DNA of 64,000 nucleotides from G963556115 sp963678205 (GCA_963678205.1 OY782760.1:1054001-1118000); one strand, 5' to 3'. Counted from the stretch's first letter, positions 25,976-35,616 are shown. Made by a program: numbers and translations. Notes: generated from the sequence alone by a model not told the origin.

Positions 25976-26965
25976 ATGAAAAAAACAGAAAAGAAGTTTT
26001 TGGGAATTGGCTCACCTATTGTTGATTTACTGGCAAGGGTTGAAGACGATTTTATTGATAAGATAAGTGGGGAAAAGGGCGGTATGGAGTTGGTTAGCTC
26101 TGAAGAAATGTCAGCAATACTAGAATCACTAGATGTTGAAACCGTTAAGGTATGTGGCGGATCTGCAGGAAATACTTCATTTGCTATTGCAAGGCTAGGA
26201 GCAAGTGTAAGTTTTCTTGGTCAGTTGGGGTTTGACAGTGATGGAGAGTTTTATTCTAAATCTTTTTTAGAACATGGTGGGGATAAGTCAAAATTTAAAT
26301 TTATTGATAAGGTGCATACCGCAAGATGCCTGAGCTTGGTTACTCCTGATTCTGAACGTACCATGAGAACAGATCTCGGCGCTGCAGCTCTACTTGATCC
26401 AAAGTCTATCACACTTGAAGATTTTCAAGGGATAGACTTTGTTCATATTGAGGGTTATCTGTTATTCAACCCAGAGCTTGCGAAAAAAGTTTTGAGAACT
26501 GCTAAAGAAGCAGGGTGTGAGGTAAGTCTTGACCTTGGATCTTTTGAAGTGGTTGCTGCTGCAGGAGACGGGTTGTCACATCTGCTTGATAACTATGTCG
26601 ATTATGTCTTTTCTAATGAGGATGAAGCCAAGGCCTTTACAGGAAGTGATAATCCTGAAGTAGGGTTGAAAAAATTAGGAGAGCACTGCAAAGTAGCTGT
26701 TGTAAATCTAGGAGATAAAGGTTCATTATTATGCGAGAATGGTGGTTTACCTTTATTTGTTTCTGCCCTAAGGGCTGAAAATGTGATTGATACTACAGGA
26801 GCCGGGGATTATTGGGCAGCTGGATTTATTTGGAGTATTCTTACAGGGAAATCTTTGGAAGAAGCAGCAAAATTAGGAGCTCTTTTGGGATGTGAAGTTG
26901 TCCAGAAATTAGGGGTTGAGCTTCCAGACGACAGTTGGAAGAGAATTATTGATACTCTGAAATAA
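25976..26965 (+). CDS. PfkB-family carbohydrate / nucleoside kinase
   Basis: A 329-residue ribokinase-superfamily kinase. It shows the GIGSPIVDLLARV start, the substrate-side CGGSAGNTSFAIARLGA, GQLGFDSDGEF, and the C-terminal catalytic motif DTTGAGDYWAAGF with the general-base Asp. The lack of a lid insert and the SAGN motif resemble the adenosine-kinase-like branch common in PVC and alphaproteobacteria, but the substrate cannot be fixed. No strong ribosome binding site is seen upstream. It could be expressed alone; the next gene starts 129 bases later in the same direction. Confidence 0.88.
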   Translation: MKKTEKKFLGIGSPIVDLLARVEDDFIDKISGEKGGMELVSSEEMSAILESLDVETVKVCGGSAGNTSFAIARLGASVSFLGQLGFDSDGEFYSKSFLEHGGDKSKFKFIDKVHTARCLSLVTPDSERTMRTDLGAAALLDPKSITLEDFQGIDFVHIEGYLLFNPELAKKVLRTAKEAGCEVSLDLGSFEVVAAAGDGLSHLLDNYVDYVFSNEDEAKAFTGSDNPEVGLKKLGEHCKVAVVNLGDKGSLLCENGGLPLFVSALRAENVIDTTGAGDYWAAGFIWSILTGKSLEEAAKLGALLGCEVVQKLGVELPDDSWKRIIDTLK

Positions 26966-27094
26966 GTAGGGGTTAAATTCTTTTTCAAAGTTATTATATG
27001 GTGGTATTTGATTGCGAAATATGTGCCTCTAATGCATAGTACTTTTTCATATTGATTTTGTTGATGCACTAATTAATGGTTTGGTGGATGTTCA

Positions 27095-29119
27095 ATGGAC
27101 AATCTTGAAGAATATATAGAGTTCGAAAGAACGTTTATAAAGTATATCTCAGAAATTGAGATATACGTGCCTGATTTGAATGAAAAGATCGGGAAACAGC
27201 AGGTTTTATCGATGATTAAACGTTTTTCATATCTCAATAGTGAAGCTGATAAAATTGACTTTGAGTTTGCTATAAAGACTACTAATATTATTATTGAGTT
27301 TTTAGCAAAAACGGAGGATTTTTTTGATGGGATTCATTCAATATGCTCTATTATTATAGATACCTTCAAATTGGGGGTTGCATTGAAAATGAGCTCTTTA
27401 GAGCAGAAGGCTGTTCCTGAAGATTTTGAAGAAATGCTTTTAGATGCTTTAAAAAGTATTCTTATTCAACATAATGAAGGCATGCATCCGAATGGGTTTT
27501 ATAAACAATGGGTGCTGGTAGTTGATGACGAAACTATTATCAGAACATATATAGAAGACATTTTGTTCAATGAAGGGTACCTCGTTCTTGGTGCTGCAAA
27601 TGGCAAGGAAGCGAAGACAGTCGTCGATACTGGGCATTTTGATATAGTTTTCACTGATATTAATATGCCGTTTGTTAGTGGGCTTGAGCTTTTGAAATAT
27701 ATTAAAGATAGTAAAATTAGTATAGATGTTATTGTTGTAACAGGCTATGCGTCTGTAAAATCTGCTTCTCAGGCAATTCATCATGGAGCCTATGACTATA
27801 TAACAAAACCATTTAATAGTGCTGACGAAGTATTAAATGCGGCTGAAAGAGCGATGCAGCATCGTTTGCTTGTCAAAAATAATGAAAGATTAATGCAGGA
27901 AATGAGAGAAAGTAATATAAAGCTTTCTCGGTATGCTACAGGACTTGAAGAAGCACTTAATAGTCTGGATGAAAAAAATAATGCTTTGATTAAAGCAGAA
28001 AGAATGGCAACCTTGGGTGTACTTGTCGCAGGGCTTGCTCATGAAATTAACAATCCTACAACTTTTATTAGAGGTAATATTCAGACTTTGAAAAAATTCT
28101 GGGATATTGTATACCAAAAATTAGTTAAAAATGACTCTAATATTGACCCTGGAAAATTGGAATATATTTTAAAAGAAACTCCAATATTACTTAATGATAT
28201 GATGAGTGGTACTGATAGAATTGCAAAGATTACTGGTGGATTGAGGGTCTTTGCTAGAGTAGATGGCGCTTCTGACAAAATGGATAAGTGTTCTGTAAAA
28301 GAAATCTTGGATGGCGCTATTTCTGTAGTTACCAATCGCTTGAATAAAGGAGTCGTCTTTGAGAAAAAAATTGATGATACTCCAGAAGTAATTGCTTCTG
28401 TGCAGCAAATGATTCAGGTTGTTGTGAATCTTTTATTGAATGCATTGGATGCAGTTGATAACCAGAGTGTTAAACTCATCAGTGTAAGAGCTCATGAAAC
28501 AAGTGATTCTGTCAGCATAGAGATAGTGGATAATGGTGAAGGTATACCAAAACATATTCAGGATAAAATATTTGATCCTTTCTTTACAACCAAAGCAGTT
28601 GATAAAGGAACTGGGCTTGGGCTAAGTTTGTCAGAAGGTATTGTCGCTGTTCATGGCGGAACTTTGCGCCTTATTAATTCAAATTCTGAGGGTACAGTTT
28701 TTGAGATAAAACTTCCAAAGATAGTAAAAAAAGAAAGTAAGACTACTCTACCAAAGGTAATGTTTTTTGTTGAGCCTAGCGCTGTTTACCGTTCATTTGA
28801 GACCGGTATAAGAGCGGCAAAATGCTGTGATTTAGTAGTTTTTGAACTTACTGATAATAAAGCAGATCTTATGGTAAAATTAAATGAAGTTAAACCTGAT
28901 GTAGTTATACTGGATATGAAAGTCGGAAGTATTGATAATGGGGCTTTGGTTAATGAAATTCTAAGTGCTGCTGAGAAAAAAATAAAAATTCTAGGTGTAG
29001 GAGATGCAAGAGTAGAAACTTTTGTAGAGGATGAATTGCTTAAAATTGGCTTTGATAGAGTTATTTTGTTGCCTTGTAATTTGAGAAAAGTTTTGGTTAC
29101 TCTTGAAGAATTGCTATAA
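27095..29119 (+). CDS. Hybrid histidine kinase: helical N-domain, receiver, kinase, pseudo-receiver
   Basis: A 674-residue cytoplasmic signalling protein with no membrane segment. Residues 1-125 are helical and unassigned, with no obvious HPt histidine motif. A receiver domain follows (about 138-255; acidic DD pair at 144-145, phospho-Asp188 in FTDINMP, Lys in TKPF). A coiled coil leads to the histidine kinase: His316 in LAHEINNP, N box NLLLNALDA, G1 DNGEGIP, FFTTK, and G2 GTGLGL. The last 115 residues resemble a receiver with Asp in VVILDMKVG but without the acidic pocket at its start (MFFVEPS), so probably a pseudo-receiver. It is followed after 54 bases by a receiver gene and cheA. Confidence 0.93.
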   Translation: MDNLEEYIEFERTFIKYISEIEIYVPDLNEKIGKQQVLSMIKRFSYLNSEADKIDFEFAIKTTNIIIEFLAKTEDFFDGIHSICSIIIDTFKLGVALKMSSLEQKAVPEDFEEMLLDALKSILIQHNEGMHPNGFYKQWVLVVDDETIIRTYIEDILFNEGYLVLGAANGKEAKTVVDTGHFDIVFTDINMPFVSGLELLKYIKDSKISIDVIVVTGYASVKSASQAIHHGAYDYITKPFNSADEVLNAAERAMQHRLLVKNNERLMQEMRESNIKLSRYATGLEEALNSLDEKNNALIKAERMATLGVLVAGLAHEINNPTTFIRGNIQTLKKFWDIVYQKLVKNDSNIDPGKLEYILKETPILLNDMMSGTDRIAKITGGLRVFARVDGASDKMDKCSVKEILDGAISVVTNRLNKGVVFEKKIDDTPEVIASVQQMIQVVVNLLLNALDAVDNQSVKLISVRAHETSDSVSIEIVDNGEGIPKHIQDKIFDPFFTTKAVDKGTGLGLSLSEGIVAVHGGTLRLINSNSEGTVFEIKLPKIVKKESKTTLPKVMFFVEPSAVYRSFETGIRAAKCCDLVVFELTDNKADLMVKLNEVKPDVVILDMKVGSIDNGALVNEILSAAEKKIKILGVGDARVETFVEDELLKIGFDRVILLPCNLRKVLVTLEELL

Positions 29120-29173
29120 TTTCTAGGGATCAGTTCAAGATGCAATGTTTAATTATAAAGGGCTTGGGAGAAG

Positions 29174-29632
29174 ATGATGGATATTGAAGGCAGAGGCCTT
29201 AGAAGCTCTAAAGTAAAAATTCTGATTGTTGATGATGAGGTAGATATTACTTCTACGCTCAAGAGATATTTCGTATTTGAAGGATATGATGTTGATGTGA
29301 CAAATGATCCATATTCTGCATTGAAAATGATACATGATAATAATTATTTATTGGTTATTTCAGATATCTCTATGCCGGGAATGGATGGAATAGAACTATT
29401 GAGACGTATTAAAGAATATAATGGTATGATCCAAGTGGTAATGATAACAGGGTTTGTTACTTTGGACAACATTTTAAATTGTCTTAGGCTTGGGGCTGAT
29501 GACTGTTTCTTAAAGCCAATTAAAGATTTAGATGAACTCAAAAATGCAGTCAATGAATGTATGGCAAAATTGAACAAGTGGCGCAATTTGATGTCTGATA
29601 TTGCACATAATAAATCAGGTTATGAAATATAA
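29174..29632 (+). CDS. Single-domain response regulator (CheY-like)
   Basis: A 152-residue stand-alone receiver. The phosphorylation pocket is complete: VDDE at the N-terminus, Asp in ISDISMPGMDG, Thr in MITGF, and Lys in FLKPI. A 12-residue N-terminal extension and a 30-residue helical tail flank the domain. GGGAG lies upstream of the ATG. Its stop overlaps the cheA start (TAATG), so the two are translationally coupled and this is a likely target of CheA or of the upstream hybrid kinase. Whether it binds the flagellar motor cannot be told. Confidence 0.92.
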   Translation: MMDIEGRGLRSSKVKILIVDDEVDITSTLKRYFVFEGYDVDVTNDPYSALKMIHDNNYLLVISDISMPGMDGIELLRRIKEYNGMIQVVMITGFVTLDNILNCLRLGADDCFLKPIKDLDELKNAVNECMAKLNKWRNLMSDIAHNKSGYEI

Positions 29633-31854
29633 TGAGCGATGAAAACGACGAGATAGATAAAGACTTATTTTATGAATTTTTAGCTGAAAGTAGCGAAGCT
29701 CTACTTTCTCTGGATGAACTATTTGTCCAGATTGAAAAGAATCCTGAAGATCTTGGTCTGGTCGATCAAATTTTCAGGCCCGTTCATTCTATAAAAGGGA
29801 ATTCTTCTTTTTTTGGTTTGCTAAATGTAAAAAAGTTTTCACATTCGTTTGAAAGTTTGCTTCAAGAAATCCGTTCTGGAAAGAAGAAGATTACTGAAGA
29901 AATTATTGATGTTTTTCTTGAAGGTGGCGATTGTCTAAGAGGAATGATCGATAGAGCAAGTCCGTCTGAAGACAGTTCTATTTTATCTGAAAAAGAAACA
30001 GAGGTTCTTAATCGAATAGAGTTTTTAATCAATGGTGAATCGGAAGATGATTCTGTAAAAATTATTGAGGCAAGGCAAAAGCTCGTTGCAATTATTGGGA
30101 TGAATGAAAGTGAGCCTGTAAGAAAGCTTTTGAATGAAGTAGATAAATTACTTGAAGATGTTACTCAATCTTTATCTGTTGTCGCAACGAGCCTAGGAGG
30201 CGGTATTTATCATTTGGGTGATGCAGTAGTTACAGAATACATTGAGGTTCTTGCTGAATTTATAAAAAATGTAGAAGAAAACTCAAAAGATAAAGGCAAA
30301 TCTGAAAAGTTTATTGATGCAATAAATTCTTTGGAACACGTTGCTACAGAAGTTAATTCAAGTTCAATAATAGAGCATTTAAACTCTATGAAGAATGACT
30401 ATTTGACAATTTCAGATGCTGGTATAGGGTTTGATGAAATAATGAGTTCTCTCATTGAAGAACGCTTTGAAAGTGCTATGAAGTCGATAAAGGTTATTCA
30501 GCATGAAACTGTAGAAATTGATGAACAGACTGTAGATACGGGTAAAAACTCTGATAAAACAGAAGCATCTATGGGAACTGCTCAAGAGGATAACGCAAGT
30601 GAAGTAACTCCTGAAACAGATATCTCTCTACAAAAAAATCAGACTAAATCAAAAGATGCAAGTGGGAAGACTATTCGCGTTGAAGAAGAGAAGGTTGATA
30701 ATTTCATGTCTTTTGTTGGAGAGTTGATTATTGCAAGTGAGGTTTTCGCATATTTGCAACAGAAGCTCGAAGCATACCCTAGTGTTCGTTCTATTTCTCA
30801 AGAATTTAAAAATGCCAATATTTCCTTCAATGAATTGTCAAATAATCTTCAGAAGAGCCTAATGTCTGTAAGAAGATTACCTTTAAAATCTGTAATGCAG
30901 AGGCTCCCGAGAATAATTAGAGAATTAGCCAGTGATACTGGTAAGAAAGTTAACCTTGAAATTATTGGTGAAGAGACAAGTGTGGATAAATCCCTAATTG
31001 AGGGGTTAGAGGATCCATTGGTTCATATGGTAAGAAATTCTGTAGATCATGGTATAGAAACGTCTGAAGAGAGGGAGGCTGCTGGTAAATCTCCTGAGGG
31101 GCGCGTAATCATAACTGCGACTTCTACTGAAGAAGTATTTACAATTTCTATAAAAGATGATGGTGCAGGAATTGATTTGGAAAAAGTAAAGCGGAAGGCT
31201 GTTGAAAAAGGTGTTATTTCTGAAGAAAGAGCTCTTGCTATGTCAGATTACGAGGCCGGTAGGTTGATCTTTGGGGCTGGTGTATCAACTGCTAAAAAGG
31301 TTACTGAAATTTCTGGCCGTGGTGTTGGTATGGATGTTGTGAAAACTAATATTGAAAAACTTGGTGGCGAAATTATTGTTGAAACCGAACTTGGATATGG
31401 CAGCGAGTTTATCATAACTCTACCAATGACTGTTACTTTAATGGTTGTTGACGGACTTGTTGCTAAGGTTGGAGATGGAAGTTTTATTCTCCCTATAAAT
31501 GATGTTAGGGAGGCTGTTAGGCCAACAAAAGAGGCAACTATTTTAGTCACTGGCAAAGGTGAGATGGTAAATGTTAGGGGAGAATTATACAAACTTATAA
31601 AACTCTATGAAATTTTGGGCATTGATGCAACGTGTAAGGATAGTGGCTCTGCTACAATTATTCTTGTTGAGTTTCAGGATGAGGTTTGCGGTATCATGGT
31701 TGATGATGTTGTTGGGCAGCAATCTGTGGTACTCAAAGATCTTGGCACAAAGTTTGAATTTTTGGAGGTAATAAAGGGGGCTTCTGTTATGGGGGATGGT
31801 AGCATTGGGCTTATTCTGGATATAGAGGGTGTTTTTAGCCAGTCTAAGTTATAG
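29632..31854 (+). CDS. cheA: Chemotaxis histidine kinase CheA
   Basis: A 740-residue cytoplasmic kinase. The P1/HPt domain has phospho-His52 in RPVHSIKGNSSFFGL. A long helical region of about 200 residues (about 140-350) stands where the CheY/CheB-binding P2 domain would be, and I do not recognise it. Then come the dimerization domain (VDNFMSFVGELIIASE), the HATPase (VHMVRNSVDHGIE, DDGAGID, GRGVGMDVV) and a C-terminal CheW-like P5 domain. The gene overlaps the receiver gene by one base and ends with a long palindromic terminator. No separate CheW or CheR is encoded in the window. Confidence 0.95.
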   Translation: MSDENDEIDKDLFYEFLAESSEALLSLDELFVQIEKNPEDLGLVDQIFRPVHSIKGNSSFFGLLNVKKFSHSFESLLQEIRSGKKKITEEIIDVFLEGGDCLRGMIDRASPSEDSSILSEKETEVLNRIEFLINGESEDDSVKIIEARQKLVAIIGMNESEPVRKLLNEVDKLLEDVTQSLSVVATSLGGGIYHLGDAVVTEYIEVLAEFIKNVEENSKDKGKSEKFIDAINSLEHVATEVNSSSIIEHLNSMKNDYLTISDAGIGFDEIMSSLIEERFESAMKSIKVIQHETVEIDEQTVDTGKNSDKTEASMGTAQEDNASEVTPETDISLQKNQTKSKDASGKTIRVEEEKVDNFMSFVGELIIASEVFAYLQQKLEAYPSVRSISQEFKNANISFNELSNNLQKSLMSVRRLPLKSVMQRLPRIIRELASDTGKKVNLEIIGEETSVDKSLIEGLEDPLVHMVRNSVDHGIETSEEREAAGKSPEGRVIITATSTEEVFTISIKDDGAGIDLEKVKRKAVEKGVISEERALAMSDYEAGRLIFGAGVSTAKKVTEISGRGVGMDVVKTNIEKLGGEIIVETELGYGSEFIITLPMTVTLMVVDGLVAKVGDGSFILPINDVREAVRPTKEATILVTGKGEMVNVRGELYKLIKLYEILGIDATCKDSGSATIILVEFQDEVCGIMVDDVVGQQSVVLKDLGTKFEFLEVIKGASVMGDGSIGLILDIEGVFSQSKL

Positions 31855-31883
31855 GTTTTAATTTATAACGCTATAATATTTTT

Positions 31884-31931
31884 AATAAACGATAAAGCAC
31901 AACTTATATAAGTTGTGCTTTATCGTTTATT
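31884..31931 (+). terminator. 48-bp perfect palindrome, terminator of cheA
   Basis: Two 24-base arms with no mismatch, centred between 31907 and 31908 in TTATATAA. The inner part contains AGCACAAC. It lies 30 bases after cheA. Confidence 0.85.
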
Positions 31932-32242
31932 GAATTTTATAAAAGAGTATTTTTTACAATGTTAAATAGTTAAAACGGCGGATTTAATATTAAATTTATG
32001 CCAAAACAAAAAGTTAAAAGTTAATTTTTAAAGGTTATGATAGTTTAGGGAGGTTCTTGAGAATTAAGTTGTATATAAAAGAGTATGGTAATTAACATGT
32101 TATATGCACGATATTTGTTGGCTTGGGTTGATCGTTGAGTTAAATAATTAAATAACAATTATATCACTAATGATTAATATAAGCCTAACAAAGGAATTTA
32201 TACTTTGTGATTGAGTTAGTATTTTTCATAAAGGATAAAATT
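31932..32242. other. Intergenic region before cheB
   Basis: About 310 AT-rich bases between the cheA terminator and cheB. I see no gene or strong motif. Because the terminator is strong, cheB and the two genes after it probably use a promoter in this region. Confidence 0.5.
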
Positions 32243-32821
32243 ATGGTGATCAGAAAATGTATAGGCATAGGAGCTTCCATGGGAGGACCAAGGGTTTTAC
32301 GTGAGATACTCCCGGATATTTGTAAAGCAAATTCATGCCCAATATTTATTACTCAGCATATCGTATTAAAATCTACAGAAATTTTTAGAAGCTCTTTGAT
32401 CCCATTTATTGATGATTACAGAATAAAAATTGGTGAATCTTTAGATCAAATAGAGGAAAAGACGATTTATCTTTATCCTGGATTTGGTCATATGAGAATT
32501 ATGGAAAGAAATAGCAGATTTGTTTTGAATATCTTTGAAAATGGTAATATGAAAAATTCCATAGATGCAATGCTTGTATCAATCGCAAAAACATACGGCT
32601 CTGATAGTACTGCTGTGATCTTGACTGGGATGGGAATTGACGGCTTGAATGGAGCTTATAAAATTAAACAGTCAGGAGGCGAAGTTATTGTACAGGATAA
32701 AGAGAGCTCTCTGGTGTGGTCAATGCCAAGTGCAGTTGCATGTAGAGGGCTTGCCGATAAAGTATTACCTATTGCAAGTATCGCAAAATATGTTTCTGCT
32801 ACTAGAATGTTAAGGGGATAA
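32243..32821 (+). CDS. cheB: Stand-alone CheB-type methylesterase domain
   Basis: A 192-residue protein equal to the catalytic domain of CheB without the receiver. The triad is visible: Ser12 in IGASMGGP, His39 in FITQHIV, Asp133 in TGMGIDG. Such an enzyme would demethylate or deamidate receptor glutamates, but with no receiver its activity cannot be controlled by CheA in the usual way. The ATG was chosen because AAGGA lies 7 bases upstream; the longer frame from a TTG at 32207 adds a doubtful hydrophobic segment. One base separates it from the next gene, and a chemoreceptor follows that. Confidence 0.88.
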   Translation: MVIRKCIGIGASMGGPRVLREILPDICKANSCPIFITQHIVLKSTEIFRSSLIPFIDDYRIKIGESLDQIEEKTIYLYPGFGHMRIMERNSRFVLNIFENGNMKNSIDAMLVSIAKTYGSDSTAVILTGMGIDGLNGAYKIKQSGGEVIVQDKESSLVWSMPSAVACRGLADKVLPIASIAKYVSATRMLRG

Positions 32822-32822
32822 T

Positions 32823-33263
32823 ATGGGGATAGTATTTGTTGATGAAGGTGAATCTAATAGAGCGATCATTGCTGTGACAATATATAATCATATTTATAAG
32901 AAAAGAAAAGGTAAAGGTTTGCTCAAGGCAAGAGTGGCAACAACAGGTAAAAATAAAAGTTTACATATGAAAGGGCTTAAAGCTCTTAAGGAATTTGGGT
33001 TAAAAGTGGCGCCATGTTTTAGAAAAGACGTTACTGAAATCGAAAAGATCAATTTCACTGGTAAAACACGTTTTGTAATTCTTGGGTATGATAATGATAA
33101 CGGTAAAATTAAGGATATTGTAAAAAAGAAATGTAAATCTGTAGAATGTTGGGCGATTGATAACCCTATTAAAGAATGTAAAAATGAGGTGAAATTGAGA
33201 TTCTTTAGGAGAGTTCGTGATCAACTTTGGGTAAACATTGAGAATCTTGTAAGTGAGATCTAA
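32823..33263 (+). CDS. Arsenate-reductase / LMW-phosphatase-like protein without catalytic Cys
   Basis: A 146-residue protein that follows the ArsC / low-molecular-weight tyrosine phosphatase fold: a first strand and loop FVDEGESNRAIIA in the place of FLCTGNSCRSQMA, then ARVATTG, the ALKEFGLKV helix, RFVILGYDND in place of the VITVCD strand, CWAIDNP matching the WSFEDP loop, and FRRVRDQLWVNIE at the C-terminus. The P-loop Cys is Asp7; Arg13 of the CX5R motif is kept. A Cys-based mechanism is therefore excluded, and a binding role is more likely. It sits between cheB (1 base) and a chemoreceptor (16 bases), so a chemotaxis-linked role is inferred. The assignment is by pattern, not by search. 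Confidence 0.7.
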   Translation: MGIVFVDEGESNRAIIAVTIYNHIYKKRKGKGLLKARVATTGKNKSLHMKGLKALKEFGLKVAPCFRKDVTEIEKINFTGKTRFVILGYDNDNGKIKDIVKKKCKSVECWAIDNPIKECKNEVKLRFFRRVRDQLWVNIENLVSEI

Positions 33264-33279
33264 AAATAGGGGAAACATT

Positions 33280-35526
33280 ATGACTCTTGCAAAGAAAACA
33301 ATACTGACATATTTGCTGATTGCCATAGTTCCTATGGGAATTTTGGGAGCTGTAATCTGGAATCTGAGTTCAGAAAGTTTTAACGAATTGGGTGAGTATG
33401 CAAAAAAAGGTTTGAAAGATGCTGCAATTGAAAAAGTTAACTCTATAAGAAAGATGAAGCAGGAGCAGGTTCAAAGTTTTTTTGACTCCAGAAAGAGTGA
33501 TCTCAACGTTGTTACACAGGAGGTGGGGTCTTTGATGGAGTTGCCGGTTATGAAGAATAATGGTGACCCTTTGACTAAAAGACAGCTTAGAATTGAAATG
33601 TCCTTTTATTCTGAAATGTTTCAAGATTTTTGCAAAGAATACGGCTACGCGAATTTATATCTGTTTGACCCTAACGGATATTGTTTTTATGCTGTAGACA
33701 AGAATGAGATAGTAAGAAATAAGGTGCTTGAAGAAGAGTATAAGGATACTTCTCTTGCAGATGCTTTAAAGAAGTCAAAAGAGACCGATGGATTTTCATT
33801 CAGTGATTATAAGCCATTTTCTTTGGGTAAAAATATACCTTATGCATTTATGGTTATGCCTGTAAAAGTGAAAGATGAGACTATAATGTTTCTTGGCCTG
33901 CAGTTAGGGTCAGACTTAGTTAATGCAATGATGGCTAAAGGAGGAAGTGTAGATAGAAAAGTAGAATCGTACTTGGTTGGCATTGACGGCTATATGAGAT
34001 CTGATACTCTTTTGAGTCCTGAAAAATATGGAATAAATTCTTCGTTTTTAAATGAAATAAAAATCGATGGAATTGATACTCTTCTGGCAAAAGGTATGAG
34101 TGGGGCTGGGATTAGTAAAAACTATCAGGGTGATAAGGTTATTTTCTCATATGCAATACTTGATATTTTTGGAAATAAGTGGGCTGTTATCTGTGATGAA
34201 AACTATGGCAATGCTATGGCAACTTGTTCAAAAATGGAGTCATATATAGCTTATACAAGTAGTAATGTAAAGAAAGTATCAGCATTTATAGCAATTGGAA
34301 TATCTATGATCGCAATAATCGTTGCTATGTATTTTAGTAGAATAACAACGAAGCCTATAAAATTTTCTAGTGAAATGGTCGATGTCCTTGCCGATAAAGT
34401 TCGTGATTTATCAAATATTCTGAGTACACAGTTGGCGCAGGGAAATTGGAATGTTGAGATAGTTGACTTTAAAATTGATGAGAAGCAATTTGAGCGGCTG
34501 AAGAAGACAAGTCTGCGTAAAGATGAGATAGGATTAATGAGTAATTCGCAGTTAAGAATTATTGAGGCAATTCACGATAATATTCATGCCGTTAATAGAA
34601 TTATCGAAAATGTTACTCTTGCGCTTCTACAGGTGAGAGCAACTAGTAATCAGGTTTCAATTGGTGCAGGGCAGTTGACTGACTCAAGCGCAATACTTTC
34701 AGACGGTGCTACAAAACAGGCAAAGAGCATGATGCAGGCTTCTGAGTCAATTAATAATATAGCCGCGCATAATCTGCAGCGTGTAAAACAGACAGAGCAA
34801 GCTCTGAAAATAGCAAATAGTTCTGCCTGCAAGGCAAATATTGGTAATTCAAGAATAAAAGAGATGATGAATGCTGTACATTCAATTGAGAATAGTTCAA
34901 AAGAAATCAGAGTTGTCACTAAGATTATTGAAGAGATCGCTTTTCAGACAAATTTACTTGCATTAAATGCTGCAGTAGAAGCTGCGAGGGCAGGCAAACA
35001 TGGAAAAGGATTTGCCGTTGTTGCTGAAGAGGTCAGAACTCTTGCTCAGCGAAGTGCAAAAGCTGCTCAGGAAACAGTAGGGCTGATAGCTAACTCTGAT
35101 AGTTCGGTACAGATAGGAGTTGAGATTGCTGAAGAAGTAGTTGGGACATTTGGCGATATTGTGATAGACATTGAAGGTATAAGTGCAATTATTGAAGATA
35201 TTTATAGTAAGACTAACTCAGAAAATAATTCACTCAATGAATCTTCACAGGCCTTAAGTGCAATAAATAATGTTACTCAGATCAATACTGCCGGGGCAGA
35301 GGAAACCGCTTCTGCTGCTGCTGAAATGCAGGTTACTGTTGATATGCTCAATGAAATATTGAGTGAATTCAAACTTAACGAGGATATTAACTGTGAGAGT
35401 AGGATTAATATTTTAACTGCTGGCAATATTGCAAAGAATAAACTTAGAGAAGAGGATTATGGCGATTACTATATTGATGAGGATAAGCAGCTTAGTGCTG
35501 GGGAAGCTGGATTTATAGGTGCTTAG
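33280..35526 (+). CDS. Methyl-accepting chemotaxis protein (second)
   Basis: A 748-residue membrane receptor. TM1 is at about 8-28, a large Cache-like periplasmic domain at about 35-320 (YLFDPNGYCFYAVD, then VMPVKVKDETIMFLGLQL and IDGYMRSDTLL), and TM2 at about 333-353. A HAMP region with a long insertion follows, then the cytoplasmic hairpin tip EIAFQTNLLALNAAVEAARA. The acidic, Tyr-rich C-terminus has no CheR-docking pentapeptide. The start is set at MTLAKKT, 7 bases after AGGGGA. Being in the cheB run, it is a candidate substrate of that methylesterase. The ligand is unknown. Confidence 0.93.
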   Translation: MTLAKKTILTYLLIAIVPMGILGAVIWNLSSESFNELGEYAKKGLKDAAIEKVNSIRKMKQEQVQSFFDSRKSDLNVVTQEVGSLMELPVMKNNGDPLTKRQLRIEMSFYSEMFQDFCKEYGYANLYLFDPNGYCFYAVDKNEIVRNKVLEEEYKDTSLADALKKSKETDGFSFSDYKPFSLGKNIPYAFMVMPVKVKDETIMFLGLQLGSDLVNAMMAKGGSVDRKVESYLVGIDGYMRSDTLLSPEKYGINSSFLNEIKIDGIDTLLAKGMSGAGISKNYQGDKVIFSYAILDIFGNKWAVICDENYGNAMATCSKMESYIAYTSSNVKKVSAFIAIGISMIAIIVAMYFSRITTKPIKFSSEMVDVLADKVRDLSNILSTQLAQGNWNVEIVDFKIDEKQFERLKKTSLRKDEIGLMSNSQLRIIEAIHDNIHAVNRIIENVTLALLQVRATSNQVSIGAGQLTDSSAILSDGATKQAKSMMQASESINNIAAHNLQRVKQTEQALKIANSSACKANIGNSRIKEMMNAVHSIENSSKEIRVVTKIIEEIAFQTNLLALNAAVEAARAGKHGKGFAVVAEEVRTLAQRSAKAAQETVGLIANSDSSVQIGVEIAEEVVGTFGDIVIDIEGISAIIEDIYSKTNSENNSLNESSQALSAINNVTQINTAGAEETASAAAEMQVTVDMLNEILSEFKLNEDINCESRINILTAGNIAKNKLREEDYGDYYIDEDKQLSAGEAGFIGA

Positions 35527-35560
35527 AGATCATTGATATAATTTAATATAATATTAATTT

Positions 35561-35597
35561 GAAAACAGACTGAAAGATAATTTTCAGTCTGTTTTCA
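35561..35597. terminator. Bidirectional terminator between chemoreceptor gene and cysS
   Basis: A 15-bp perfect stem (GAAAACAGACTGAAA / TTTCAGTCTGTTTTC) with a 6-base loop. A-rich and T-rich sides fit both convergent genes. Confidence 0.88.
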
Positions 35598-35616
35598 TAT
35601 TAATAATAACTTAAAT

